Source: Combretum micranthum (taxonomy: Eukaryota; Streptophyta; Magnoliopsida; Myrtales; Combretaceae). Taken from it: DNA of 64,000 bases. Made by a program: the position numbers and the translations under genes. Of the stretch, positions 1 through 10,924 are shown piece by piece. The stretch is from the NCBI GenBank assembly GCA_024138025.1, contig JAMXBD010001578.1, forward strand, positions 1-64,000. The letters run 5' to 3'. Positions within the stretch are counted from its first letter, which is position 1; the number at the start of each line of letters is the position of its first letter. Below the pieces are notes generated by a model. The model did not search any database. It worked only from the letters and a program-made list of their open reading frames with translations, and had not been told where the DNA came from.

Positions 1-682
1 ACCTCATTAATCTATGCAGCTCTCAGCCTTATACTCCTATACTTGTCATCTTTCCCTGCTGCAGGGTATAGTACTCTTGAAGCATCTTCTGCTTCATATG
101 TTGGGAAAGAACTCCCTGTAGAAAGGCTGTTTGAACATCTCTCTGTGATTGCTCCTGCCATGTGTCTTTTGATGCTCAACTACCAATTGTTTGCTCTCCC
201 AATAAGCAAATAGGAGGCATATTCTACTTTCTTGTTCTTTGGAATGTCCAGAGCAGCAAATGTCTTCTTGACCTCCTCCATCCATAACTATGCATCAAGA
301 GGTCTACCAGGTGTAGGTTCAAACTTGTAGACAAAATCTACAAACTTGTTCAAGCTTAAAACATTAGCATGTCTAACTCCATTGCCTCCATTCCCATTAA
401 GCCTCTGAGTCTCCAGTCTCCAAGCTTCAGCATTCGCCTGCACCATCTGCATGTCTTTCCTTATATTCTACTACTGCTGATTAACCACTCCCAGCAAAGC
501 ATTCACAACCTGCATAAGCTATGCAGCACCAATAGGAACTTATTGCCCTACAGGTGGAATTAGTGGTGGTGGTGGTAAATCTGATTTTGAGCTTGTTGAC
601 CCTCTTATCCATTATTCACTTCCACCTCTCTAGCTCTGGAGGAACCCACATCAGGCATTCTTCTCCTTGGAGGTATTCTCAT
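1..682 (-). pseudogene. gag: Ty3/gypsy gag, 5' part, broken (family-D element)
   Basis: Capsid polyprotein remnant read right to left. The start at 682 gives a basic, proline/arginine-rich opening (MRIPPRRR), the usual look of a plant gypsy Gag N-terminus, and a stop follows about 25 codons in. Around 330-250 the minus strand reads as the Retrotrans_gag entry motif: a phenylalanine, a proline/glycine stretch, then a tryptophan and a run ending KKTFAALDIP. The longest open stretch is 285-94. The C-terminal zinc knuckle and pol would lie left of position 1. It sits downstream of the primer site at 861-872 and the LTR at 880-2810, so one minus-strand element enters the window here. Stops and frame changes make it non-coding. 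Family is clear; the exact lineage is not. Confidence 0.7.
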
Positions 683-860
683 ACAAGCAAAACACAACCA
701 TATAAGAAACAGGGCAATCTAACTTAAAGATCAAAATTAAAATCTAAAAGACAACAACAAGCTTAACTAGAAAACAACATCTTAATCATATTCTACCCCA
801 CTCATCAAAGCTCACCTTCTAAGGAGTCAATTTTTTAAATCTAAAAGATTCAAACCTATA

Positions 861-872
861 GCTCTGATACGA
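861..872 (-). other. Primer binding site (initiator tRNA-Met), degenerate
   Basis: The minus strand matches the plant initiator-Met site TGGTATCAGAGC with one mismatch (TCGTATCAGAGC). It lies 7 bp inside the LTR end at 880, the normal position for priming minus-strand DNA synthesis. This fixes the element's orientation as leftward. Confidence 0.75.
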
Positions 873-879
873 AATAAGC

Positions 880-2810
880 TGTAACACCTAAACTAAGGCG
901 ATTACAACCCGCCACATGTCCTCTCTTAAATAGAACACGCAAAGGCTCTAAATCCACAATATAAAAATAATCTCCATAATACACTCAGAGGGTACATAAA
1001 AAAAATATAGAACGTGTATCATATAATAACTTTGAAATCTTTTGTTTATGAAAACAGATCCATGTTGGCAAAACTATAGCCAACTAAAAAAAAAAAATCC
1101 AGAAAAGATCTATCTTCAAGATAAATGACATAAAATCCTTTAGTTATAACTATTACATAAATCCAAATACTTGAATCCATAAATCTTCAATAAGATAAAT
1201 AACTAAAATATTATTCCAAAAGTCTTCAATATCTCAAGAAAAGGTTTTGCATAAATCATGTATCCGATCCTATTCTTCTGTAGGGTAGTCAGGACGACTA
1301 TCGTCATCCCCATGATCAAAGAAAAGATCATAACCTAATAAATCGTAAATAACTTCATCATCACCTGTATCTGAAAAAGAATGGAATGAGCCAGAACGCC
1401 TAGTACGCCAGTCCACAAACAAATGCATATGCACAAACAGCATGTATATATAGTGCAATTACTCTAATGCAAACAACAGTTTATTTTCTTATTTAAGCCA
1501 GCAAATCAACACATTTTAGAACTATGAATTCCTAGTCCCAAACCCGGAGTAACTCAAACCCCATTAGAAATCAACCAACTCTTTTGAAAATAAGTAATTA
1601 TATATATATATATAATATTGCTGAATGGGTACTCTCCAAACACCCGCGGCCATACTGCCAAATCACCTAAATCTACTGGAATTATCTCTATGCAAGAGTC
1701 CACTCAGGACAACCTCACACATAGATCATCAGTGTGTCACACCAGTATCATTGTCTGCTAGGTCTTTACTAGTCATAGCCAAGCACAACTACAAATACAA
1801 TTTAATTCAGCCAAATAGATTTAGATTAATATTTTCTGTTCCTATAATCAAGCAAACAAAATACTAAACCTATACGTAAAAACACCAAACAAGGAATGGT
1901 CGTACCTTTCAATTTTAGGAAAATTCTCAAAAACCACAAATTCTCTAAGAATAAAAAACCCCAATCCTCAAATCTCTTGATGATTCACATATGAACAAAA
2001 TCATATTAAACATCATAATTATAAAACAATTCCTATCATATCAAAGTCTGTCAAAAACCCTAACCTTTTAACAACTCCTCAACTGCAAATTCTTCCTCAT
2101 TCATACTCCACAAAATCTCACAATAAGAACGACTTTCCTCTACAAAACCCTAGTTTATGAATAAAAAAATACGGACAAATCCATCATTCTAATTTGATCT
2201 TTTAATGAATCTATGATTTAGAGGATGAAAACTTACTTTATTTTGACTCCGGAAAATTGCCAAAGATCACAAAGAAACCCTAACCCTATAACATCATCAA
2301 TCATAAACGAACAAAACCCTAAATTAGAAATCATTTCGATGAAATCTACATGTGTAAATAAGGGATTTAATTACCTTGAATGGATCTCAAATTCCGAATC
2401 GTTCTCCTTAAGATTCAGATTTGATCCTCAACGGTTTCTCTCACAATCTCCTTTAAAAAAACGAGAAATATATGATTTCGACGTTGATTACATGATAAAT
2501 CGTATAAATCTACTTACCCGTATTGAAGACCTTGATTCTCCTTTGATTTCTCACACCAAAAATTGAAGAAAGCAAGCCCTAAGTCGCTTTGGATAATAAG
2601 AACTTGGAGGAAAACAAGACAAACGCTAATTCTCATCATAAACTACATATATATAAAAAACAGATTTAGACCGTCAAGTAGGCCGACGGCCTAAGTGCCA
2701 TCTTAGGGCCAATTTCCACAAATTCGTCATGTCTTGTTCGTGTGACTTTCCCTTGTCCAAAATTTACCTTTTCAAAGATAAAATTACCTTTTAACAATAC
2801 TTTTATTACA
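880..2810 (-). repeat. 5' LTR of family-D gypsy element
   Basis: Read leftward, the LTR ends in GGTGTTACA at 880 next to the primer site. The outer end is placed at 2810, where the minus strand starts TGTAATAAAAG, giving a TGTAA/TTACA pair; an alternative outer end is 2819. It aligns in inverted orientation with the D-type LTR ending at 25074, clearest at 1630-1800 versus 24040-24210. A TATA-like run lies at 2646-2660. A GC-rich patch at 2670-2705 (GCCGACGGCC) is the D counterpart of GC-rich modules in the other families. The open frames inside (for example 1625-1867 and 2225-2566) run against the element and are not genes. Confidence 0.7.
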
Positions 2811-4301
2811 ATTCTAACATACATTATAACTTATTTATTTGTATATTTCACTACATGTATATCTATATATTCTAGAGCCTAAATGCTCACTAACTCACGA
2901 ACAAGCTTATTATTATATTTGCTTTTATTATTGCTTTCTCTTTTTTTTTTTTTTTTGACTTAATCCAAGATGCCTTGATGAAGTTAATGCTTCTAATACT
3001 TGACCGGGTTACCTTGATGAAGCTAAGGTTCCAATGCCTTGACCATAATATCTTTGCTTATTATTACTATCTTGCGCATTATTATCTTGCTTAATGTTAA
3101 CTTGCTTCTTATCTTATATTTGCATCATCTACATACTACATGCTCATAATAGATGCATCTTCATAATGATATTGTCTCAACAATATTTAAAGTAGAATTC
3201 TTCTTTAATAAAAGAACTTGAAACTAAACTTTTATTATGTAACTAGTCACTAAATAAAGGAGTTGTCATTAACAATTTAGAAAATGGATTTTTGCAACAT
3301 TTTCTCAAGCTTTCTCAAAGTTTGCTCAAATGACATCGAAGATGGTTTTACCAAGGAAATAAAGGAAACAAACACCTTCTTTCATAACAAGATAACCTAA
3401 GTTAGTAAAAATAATGTGTTGGTATAAAAATTTTTCACAAAAAACTTAAGATTAAAATCTTTTCGACTGCAAAACAAAAAACAAGAAGCAAACTAGTTTT
3501 CAAAGTAAGATAAAATCAACTCATTAACTTATGAACCCACTTTGAAAAATAATGATTTTCAAGTTTCTAAAGAAGAACCTATTTTCAAAGAAATAAAAAG
3601 GATATAAATATGATAAATTCAAAAACAAAGGATTTTATCAATAAAGATGATTTCTTTTCAAATAAAATCGGTGAAGGAAATAAAAAGACCAAGTTTTAGA
3701 AATAAAATTTATTTTTAAAAGGAGTTAATAAACAAAAATATAAGAGGAAAAAGACTCATTTATTAAAACCATTCTAAAAGCAAATTTATAAATAGGTTAT
3801 TAACAACTTAATAAAAGTTTTTAAAAACTTTGTTCTTTAATCACTAGAAGTAAAATTGTAAAAGACCAAAGTTAAGTGAAAAATTTATTTGTTTTAGAAA
3901 AGAAATGGGAAGACAAAATAAGAATATACTCATTTATAATAACCTAAGAAAATATAAAGTTCTTCAAAATACTTTGAAAGAAAATTGTCAAGTTTAAGTT
4001 TCAACACTTCAAGGTGAATTATTTTATGAAAAATAATCGTTGAGATGGCGCCATTAGAATTTTTGCATATAAAGTGAGTTTATATGCGTCCACTCAAAGG
4101 AATTTTCAACCATATAAAATCTATATTTTGCTAAAGGATTTTTTAATAGAATTGAGTTGGAAAATTGTTTTACAAAAGCTGGGATTTTTCGTTTTGAATC
4201 TGCATCGAGACTTTTATCAACCTAAATGACCTTGTATGTAGGAAATAGCCTTAGAATTGGATAGATCTTTTTTATTAGGTGGAAATCGGTATATAATATG
4301 C

Positions 4302-4351
4302 GAAATTCCGAGTTAAAATGAGCAAGTTATGACATTTTAAGTTGGAATTTC
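4302..4351 (+). other. Conserved LTR hairpin, copy 1
   Basis: The left arm GAAATTCCGAGTTAAAATG (4302-4320) pairs with the right arm CATTTTAAGTTGGAATTTC (4333-4351) at 17 of 19 positions around a 12-nt loop. Five other LTR copies carry the same structure. Confidence 0.65.
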
Positions 4352-4522
4352 ACTCTATGTGAATTTTGACGAACTTAATAGAATAGAGTTGCAAGTTTAA
4401 GTAAATCTTCCAAGAAATACTCATTTCGAGTATTTTTTTTTTTTTTGTATATATGATGCAAAGTCTAAGTTAGCATACCCGTAAGGCTATTTCGACTAAG
4501 GAGCTTCTATTGATATGGCTAA

Positions 4523-5184
4523 GTGAGTTTAAATTCTCACAATTGTACTTATGTATTTGCTTATATTTATGGCACTAGATTTTAGGAAAAGATAAAACAT
4601 GAAGGCGCATTTGTTTTACTTACATGGTTGAAATTATTATAAGTATATCGAGGGGGAATTGTTAATTAATTATTGTATGATTAGTTTAGTATTATTGTCT
4701 ATAAATTCTATGGTCACTTATAAAATTCCTAGTATTATGTCATGATCACTTAAATTAAATGATTCATGCATGACACGTTGTGAATCACATTGCATTCATT
4801 ACTATGCCTTTGGTGGGATAAGGTCATAGTAATGAGGTTGAGGACCTGAAATCATAATCTATGACTTTGATTGTCTGTAATTAAATGGTAAGTGGCACCT
4901 GAATCAACTACATTTTAGCGAATTAGTAGGAATCTATCAAAACTACAAAAGTATCATTTGCGAACTATGGCTTCGTTGCCCAAAACACCTAACCATCGAA
5001 TGGAGGGGTAAATCTATTCAAACATATGATTCTGAAAATTGTATATATTGTTTGCTCATGTGATTGCTTGCATCTCATATGCTTGATTAAATAACTTGAT
5101 TGACTATTGATTGTTGAGTACTTTACTTGTGGATTTAATTCTCACTAAGCAAGAGGATTAACCCCTTATAGATACCATTTGCAG
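4523..5184 (+). other. Intron-like interval in LTR, copy 1 (662 bp)
   Basis: Donor-like AA/GTGAGT at 4523 and acceptor-like CATTTGCAG ending at 5184. The same donor-to-acceptor layout recurs in eight other LTR copies. Splicing is inferred, not shown. Confidence 0.4.
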
Positions 5185-5613
5185 TTTCCTCATGTATGGT
5201 TGAAGCCCTGAGGGTATTTCTCATAAGTATTACCTTTTGGCTTAAGGAGTTTTTGGAAGAAGTCAAAAACTAGTTGTGAACTTAGACTTCTAAGTAAATC
5301 TCAATGTAATTATTTTGATTAGGCTTCATTAGACCTTGATGAACTATACCTTTTACAGGGGAATGCCCCTTTGATGATTTGTAAGACCTTTATATATTTC
5401 CCCTATTTCAGTTGTTATGTTATGATTTTCATTCTTAAACTGCTATATGAATGTTTCTTAAACAACTTGTTTCAAAGTTAATTCTCTATAAATCATGAAT
5501 GTATGCCTTACACCCGGTATCAAAGCTTATAAGATGACTAAAGTTGTCATACTTGAGCTTTAATATTGAGTGTGGCGGACTATCACGTTTAGGGTACCCT
5601 TTGAGGCGTGACA

Positions 5614-6007
5614 ATGCCCACAAAGGAAGAGTGTGGTAGCTCGACCTTATGGAATACCTGGCAATGTAAGCACAGCAAAGAGCGAAAGTAGGAGTGGAAG
5701 CTGTGCAGTGTTAGCCATGCATGGAATGAGACTCTATAACTTCGAAGGACAATGGATGGTGGAAGAAAAGGATGATGAGGAGATGGAACTAGTAGTCTTG
5801 GACTAAGAAGGAGAGAACGATATCGATTTAGTCACAAATTAGTTGCAAACTCTCTTTTAATTAAAGCTTTCCTTTTAATTACCGGTTCTCATAAAATGTA
5901 AAGCTATTAAAGAAAAGTCAAAACTTTAAAGAACATGATAGATAAATGGTAAGGACGACGTAGGTATAAGTAGTAATTAGTGTTTGTTGAACACATGACA
6001 CATACTG
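5614..6007 (+). pseudogene. Gag C-terminal / gag-protease spacer remnant
   Basis: Directly after the LTR end the + strand reads as a short degenerate coding stretch. It contains an RLYNFEGQW-like motif resembling the MYNLQGQ motif that follows the zinc knuckles of the gag at 16983-18031. An acidic run (EEKDDEEME) ends at a stop near 5805, and 5810-6007 is AT-rich decayed sequence. It is probably what remains of gag after a deletion that removed the primer site, leader and most of gag. No function is expected. Confidence 0.5.
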
Positions 6008-6290
6008 GTGAATAGAAGTGCAGCCTATGTGTTGCTTGATACCGGAGGAACACACTCATTCGTCACCACTAGTTTAGCTAGACAGCTTGGTTTACCAATA
6101 GTCACAACCACCTTTAACCTACGAATCAAGACACCCACTGGAAGTGTCGTATCGACTCAAGAGATGTTGAAAGATTATCTATTGGAAATTCAAGGATACC
6201 ACTCTAGAAGTGATTTGATAGTGTTGGAAATGAGTAAGTACGAGTCATACTCAGTATGAGCTGGTTGACCATGGTTAAGGCTATTGTAGA
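6008..6290 (+). pseudogene. Chromovirus 1 aspartic protease domain
   Basis: Retropepsin-type protease that would cut the Gag-Pol polyprotein. The open segment 6008-6259 carries the active-site motif DTGGTHSFV at residues 11-19 (D11 at 6038) with the usual hydrophobic strand before it. The lineage normally has DTGAT, so one position is altered. A stop at 6257-6259 cuts it just before the conserved tryptophan segment (MSWL, then IVDCQKK), which is still readable to about 6307. It continues into the RT region in the usual protease-RT order. Confidence 0.8.
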
Positions 6291-7212
6291 TTGTCAGAAG
6301 AAGTAGTAAGCTTTAACGATCAATATGGGAAAGAAGTGGAGTTTGCTGGAGAGACCATAATCTCAAGAGGAAATGGATTCAACTCTTTTGAGTTAATGAT
6401 GGAGGATAAAGAAATAATGCCCATAGAGGGTACCTTTGATGAGGAAGAACCACGAGAGGTAAGAAATATACCGGTTGTGGATGAGTATCTGGATGTATTT
6501 CCAGATGTGTTGCTTGGGTTATCCTAAAGAGGAAAATTGATTTTGAAATTGATTTGGCTCCGAATACAGAATCAATATCAAAGGCACCTTACCGGATGGC
6601 ACCAGTTGAATCGAAGGAGTTGAAAACACAATTAAAGAACTGTTGGATCAGAAGTTCATAAGTTCTAGTTTGTCGCCATAGGGCGTACCTGTACTATTCG
6701 TAAAGAAGAAGGATGCACCTATGAGGCTGTGTGTCGACTACCGTGAGCTTAATAAGGTTACAATTACGATACCCTTTTCCTAGGGTTGATGATTTGTTCG
6801 ATCAACTATAAGGAGCACCCATGTTTTCACGCATTGACTCATGCTCTAGATATCACCAATTAAGGATAAAACCTAAAGACGTGCCAAAGACAGCTTTTCG
6901 CACACGTTATGGACACTATGAATTTTTAGTGATGCCTTTTGGTTTGACCAATGCACCAACTGCATTCATGGATCTCATGAACAGAGTTTACAAACCACTC
7001 TTTAACAAATGTATAATAGTCTTCATCGACGACATTCTAATCTACTCAAAAAGTGAGAAACAACATGAAGAGCATCATAGGATGGCAGTACAAACTTTGA
7101 GAGAAAATAAGCTATACACCAAGTTATCCATGTATGACTTTTGGCTAGATCGGATATCCTTTCTAGGACATGTTGTTTTAGAAGAAGGCATCTTGGTACC
7201 CCGAGAATATTA
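6291..7212 (+). pseudogene. Chromovirus 1 reverse transcriptase domain
   Basis: RNA-directed DNA polymerase domain, interrupted. The linker at 6291-6527 ends in a [16 protein letters not shown] motif, standard just before gypsy RT. The fingers region reads APYRMAP and VLFVKKKD and includes DYRELN near 6737. The open segment 6821-7213 carries the first catalytic aspartate (RIDSCS), [19 protein letters not shown], and the catalytic FIDD box at residues 68-71 (about 7022). The stop at 6679-6681 fits a TGG-to-TAG change, and frame breaks lie near 6780. Domain order and motifs place it with Tekay/Del chromoviruses. It is dead. Confidence 0.88.
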
Positions 7213-7870
7213 AGGTTGTAGTGGATTGGAAACAACCACAAATGGTAACCGAAGTAAAGAGCTTTTTAGGACTGGTTAGCTATCATCGCAAGTTTGTAAA
7301 GGATTTTCTGAAAATAGCTAAGCCCTTGACCCAATTGACACAAAAAAAAAAAATTGAGAAGTTTATTTAGACAGATAAATGGGAGCAAAGTTTTCAAGAG
7401 TTGAAACAACGGCTGGTATCGGTACCATTCTTAGTTTTGCCAGACCCAGATAAACCTTATAATGTGCATAGTGATGCTTCAAGAAATCATCTTAGATGTA
7501 CTAATGCAAGATGGAAAAGTTATTGCTTATGCCTCCATAGCTGAGACCACACGAGCAAAACTACCCCATGTGTGATCTAGAGTTAGCCGCAGTTGTCTTT
7601 GCTTTGAAACTTTAGAGACATTATCTATATGGACAAATGTGTGAAATATATATAGATCATAAAAGCCTTAAGCATCTATTCACGTAGAAGGAACTAAATA
7701 TGAGGCAAAGAAGATGGCTGGAGTTAATCAAAGACTATGATCTAGGAATTAACTATTATTCACGAAAGGTAAATGCAGTTGTGGATGCTCTGAGCTAGAA
7801 AAATCATTAGGAAGTAGTTACATTAATTACAAGTCAAAAGGAATTAATAAGAGATTTCAAGAAATTAAAG
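7213..7870 (+). pseudogene. Chromovirus 1 RNase H domain, heavily decayed
   Basis: RNase H would remove the RNA strand during reverse transcription. Readable landmarks across frames are a connection segment (SFLGLVSYHRKFVKDF at about 7260-7310), the SDAS box near 7470, a YGQM/DHKSLK-like stretch near 7630-7670, and a linker ending in a DALS-type motif near 7785-7800. Several stops and a short indel near 7480 break the frame. Placement between RT and integrase supports the call. Confidence 0.7.
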
Positions 7871-7891
7871 ATTGAATTCATAGGACAAAAT

Positions 7892-9066
7892 GTGGAACTT
7901 GAGATAGCCAACTTGGTGTTCGATCCGACCTTGGTTGAGAGAATCAAAAAGGCTCAACGATATGATGAAGTAATGCAAAAGCTTAAGAAGGAGGTTCAGG
8001 AAGGAAAATACTTTGACTTTGTAATAGATGAGGAAGATGTGGTTATAATGAAGGGACGATTGTGTGTATCATATGATGAGGAGTTAAGGAAGGAAATTAT
8101 GAGGGAAGCCCACAACTCTGGCCATATTATACACCCTGAAGGTACCAAAATGTATCAAGATTTGAAAAGTCACTACTGGTGGAATGCTATGAAGAGGGAT
8201 ATAGCGGACTATGTTATTAAATGTGCAGTTTGCCAACAAGTGAAAGTAGAGCATCAAAGGCCAAGGGGATTGTTGAAGACCTTGCCCATCCCTAAATAGA
8301 AATGGGATCAGATATCCATGGATTTCGTGTGCAGCCTTCCAAAAACTCCAATGGGTTGTGATGCGATATGGGTGATTGTGGATCGGTTGACAAAGTCGAC
8401 ACACTTTTTACCAATCAACATAACATACTCTATGGATAAGTTAGCCAAGATCTATATCCGAGAAATAGTGCGACTACATGGCATACACACGAGAATTATT
8501 TCAAATCGAGACCCAAGGTTTGTATTGAAGTTCTAGACAAGCTTACAAAAGAGTTTGGGTACAAAGCTTTATTTTAGTACCGCACATCACCCTTGGATAG
8601 ATGGACAATCTGAGCAGACAATCTAAACCCTAGAAGACATGTTGAGAGCATGTGTTTTAGAATTCAAGGGAAGCTGGGATAATCATATACCACTAATTGA
8701 GTTTGCTTACAATAACAGCTACCACTCGACCATTCAGATGCCACCTTATGAAGCCATGTATGAACGGCGTTGTAGGTCACCTATGTTTTGGGATGACATA
8801 GAGAAGCTTGCCATTGGGCTAGACCTGGTACAAGATGCAGCCGATAAAGTGAGAATCATACAACAAAAGATGAAGGAAACTTAAGACCGACAAAAGAGCT
8901 GGGCATAACTAAAAGAGACGAGTTCTCAAATTCCAAGTAGGTTATCATGTGTACTTAAATTTGAATCCGATTAAGAGTATAAGATGGGTACGTACACAAG
9001 GGAAGCTAAGCCCAAGATACATTGGACCCTTTGAGATACTGGAAAGAGTTGGAGATCTAGTATATT
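7892..9066 (+). pseudogene. Chromovirus 1 integrase, interrupted, catalytic Asp replaced by Asn
   Basis: DDE integrase inserting element DNA. The segment 7892-8299 has the HHCC zinc site: H74, H81, C111, C114 (H-X6-H-X29-C-X2-C). The core reads across stops at 8297-8299, 8534-8536 and 8624-8626. The first acidic residue is in SMDFV (8321), the second should be at 8504 but reads Asn in ISNRDPRF, and Glu lies in GQSE, giving a D/N-X35-E spacing. The open stretch 8639-8884 is the usual C-terminal part of the core (WDNHIPLIEFAYNNSYHS). A GPF module (YIGPFE) lies at about 9020. The Asp-to-Asn change is a GAT-to-AAT transition and would abolish strand transfer. Confidence 0.88.
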
Positions 9067-9068
9067 GA

Positions 9069-9380
9069 TTGGCTCTACCACTAAACCTATCTGGAGTGCA
9101 TAATGTGTTCCATGTCTCGGTTTTAAGGAAATATGTACCTTACCCGAAAAGGATCATGGAACTAGAACCCATTCAATTAAAAGAAAACCTCACCAACAGA
9201 GAAAATCCAGTACAAATTTGGACAAGAAAATGCAAAAGCTACGGAATAAAGAAATCCGATATGTGAAAGAGTTATGGAGAAATCACGCGTCTAAGGATGT
9301 AACCTAGGAAGCTAAGGAAGAAATTCAAAGGAAGTACCCCAAGTTGTTTCGGGAACAAGTATGTAAGTTTCAGTTTTGAG
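9069..9380 (+). pseudogene. Integrase C-terminus with chromodomain-like tail
   Basis: After the GPF module the frame reads LSGVHNVFHVSVLRKYVP, the standard chromovirus link, then a tail with LWRNH and a KYPKLF-type end (9270-9350). That is the position and form of the plant chromovirus chromodomain (divergent CR type), which targets integration to heterochromatin in related elements. A stop at 9264-9266 and another near 9303 interrupt it. It sits just before the polypurine tract, as expected. Tekay/Del is the likely clade. Confidence 0.7.
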
Positions 9381-9395
9381 GATAAAACTTTGTTT

Positions 9396-9407
9396 AAGGT
9401 GGGTAGG
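9396..9407 (+). other. Polypurine tract of chromovirus 1
   Basis: AAGGTGGGTAGG lies one base before the 3' LTR start TGTAAGCC at 9409, the expected primer for plus-strand synthesis. Confidence 0.75.
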
Positions 9408-9408
9408 T

Positions 9409-10690
9409 TGTAAGCCTCTGTTTTCTTAGCAAACCAAACTCGGTTTCGGAAACCGAAATCGAAAACCAAAACCCTAAACAGAATACCTTAGGGTTAGTTT
9501 GGAACCTAGGAATCTTAACTCCGGCAATATCAAGAACAAAACCCCGGAGCAATAAAAATGAGTTAGCTTTAGAATATAGTCCTAAATAATCTATCGAAAC
9601 ATAAAAATATCAGATTACGGAGAAATTCAACAGTTTCGAACCCGATCGAGATTTGTTTTCAAAAATCGGTCCCCGGGACTCAAAAATAGAAAAATATTTC
9701 GTATGATTCTTTAGAATCAAAATTTAATAAGGAATTCAAAAATGATTATAAGAATTTTTCGGTTTATAAAAATTACAGTTATAGTCCTTTTTATCATATT
9801 TTCATTACTACTAGTAATTTAATTGTTTAATCTACTTTTTGATTTTTAATCATTACTATTCACCAAGTACAACAAACCTATTTTTACATCCTTACAACCT
9901 ATTCTTGCATCCTTACATCATATTCCTTACAAATTACTTTTCCAATAAAATTTTACTACTAAAATTACTTAATTAAATTTTGAATCTTACACAACACAAC
10001 ACACTTGTCTCTACCTCTCTCCCCTCCTAGCTCAAACTGACGTGACCTTCTCCCTCCTTTTGCACTTCTCCAATTTGTTTTATTTCTTTCTTTATTTAAT
10101 GACACATACCCTAATCCCATTTTCTATATAAACTCATTTATGCCTTTCACTTTACACCTTTCTTTCTTTTTCACCAAATCAAACTTTTGAAAAATTTTCT
10201 CTCAACTCTCTCCCTCTCCTTTTGTGTCGTGAGCCCCCCTCCCTCTTTAACACACACACACACACACACACAAATATTTTATTCAAGTCTTCTTATCATA
10301 AACACTCAATAGGTGATAGATCTGGACCCTACCACAAATAAAACATGTAATGACAAGATCATACATGTGTGATTCCACCAAAATCCCTATAAACTTTAGG
10401 CAAGGGATGTGGAAACACTTGAACATGATATTCATGCCATCACAATGTTTTGGATCTTTTTATTAAAGTTGTTTTGTTATATTCTTACTACATTATTGCT
10501 ATATATTTTCATATTGATATATTTGTGAATATATCTTGCTACTAACCTCATCATCATAATGTTTTATCTTGCATTTGCATCCATAACATAAATGTCAACA
10601 TATGTCTATTTTGTTTTTAAGTATATAAATGTCATAAATATTTATTTTATGTGAATAAAAAACTTATAGTATAATGATATTAATGAGGAT
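9409..10690 (+). repeat. 3' LTR of chromovirus 1, 5' part only
   Basis: Starts TGTAAGCCTCTG after the polypurine tract. It aligns with the 5' ends of other family-A LTRs (for example 9515-9620 with 11520-11635 and 56550-56650). A TATA box (TATATAAAC) lies at 10125-10133, preceded by pyrimidine runs with CCCC and followed by a CT-rich leader and a (CA)n tract. Similarity to sister LTRs fades after about 10560-10690, so the 3' two thirds are lost and the right limit is approximate. Confidence 0.7.
10251..10272 (+). repeat. (CA)n microsatellite
   Basis: Eleven CA units in the leader region of the family-A LTR, about 120 bp past its TATA box. Confidence 0.95.
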
Positions 10691-10924
10691 GTTGCCAAAA
10701 GATCAAGATCTATTTTTGTTTCTGTCGAGCCTAGTTTTCGATTTCCGGTTCGATTTCCTTTAATCCGATTTGTACTAAATCCTAACACATTCAATACGAA
10801 TCATCGACTAAGAATTAAAGGAAATTTTGAATTTTTAAAATATTTTGGAGTCGCCACTCGACTAAAGTCGAGAGAAAGAATAAACCAAAACCAATGGGTA
10901 GGTTGATTTTGGTTTTGCTACTGA
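10691..10924. other. Unassigned spacer between two LTRs
   Basis: No coding signal. It contains TTTTGGAGTCGCCACT (10843-10858); AGTCGCCA is the reverse complement of the start of the tRNA-Arg-type primer site used by Tat/Ogre elements. This may be a small remnant of such an element, but the evidence is one short match. Confidence 0.3.

Larger units (their letters stand above)
2811..5613 (+). repeat. Family-A LTR, 3' portion (probable 5' LTR of chromovirus 1)
   Basis: It ends GAGGCGTGACA at 5613 after the family signature GTTTAGGGTACC and aligns through its length with 12480-15167. Its 5' part is missing because the minus-strand D element is inserted at its left edge; the sequence resumes at 2811 with the GAGCCTAAATGCTCACT motif also seen near 57545. 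Contents are a T-rich run at 2941-2956, a conserved hairpin (4302-4351) and an intron-like interval (4523-5184). No primer site follows; gag/protease remnant sequence begins at once. Confidence 0.75.

Noticed and set aside
2225..2566. 113-codon plus-strand frame
   Set aside because: It lies inside the minus-strand D LTR, runs antisense to it, and has no recognisable domain or conservation in the other D LTR.
7023..8404. Minus-strand frames of 72 and 106 codons opposite pol
   Set aside because: Antisense shadows of the RT and integrase domains, which have clear family motifs on the plus strand.
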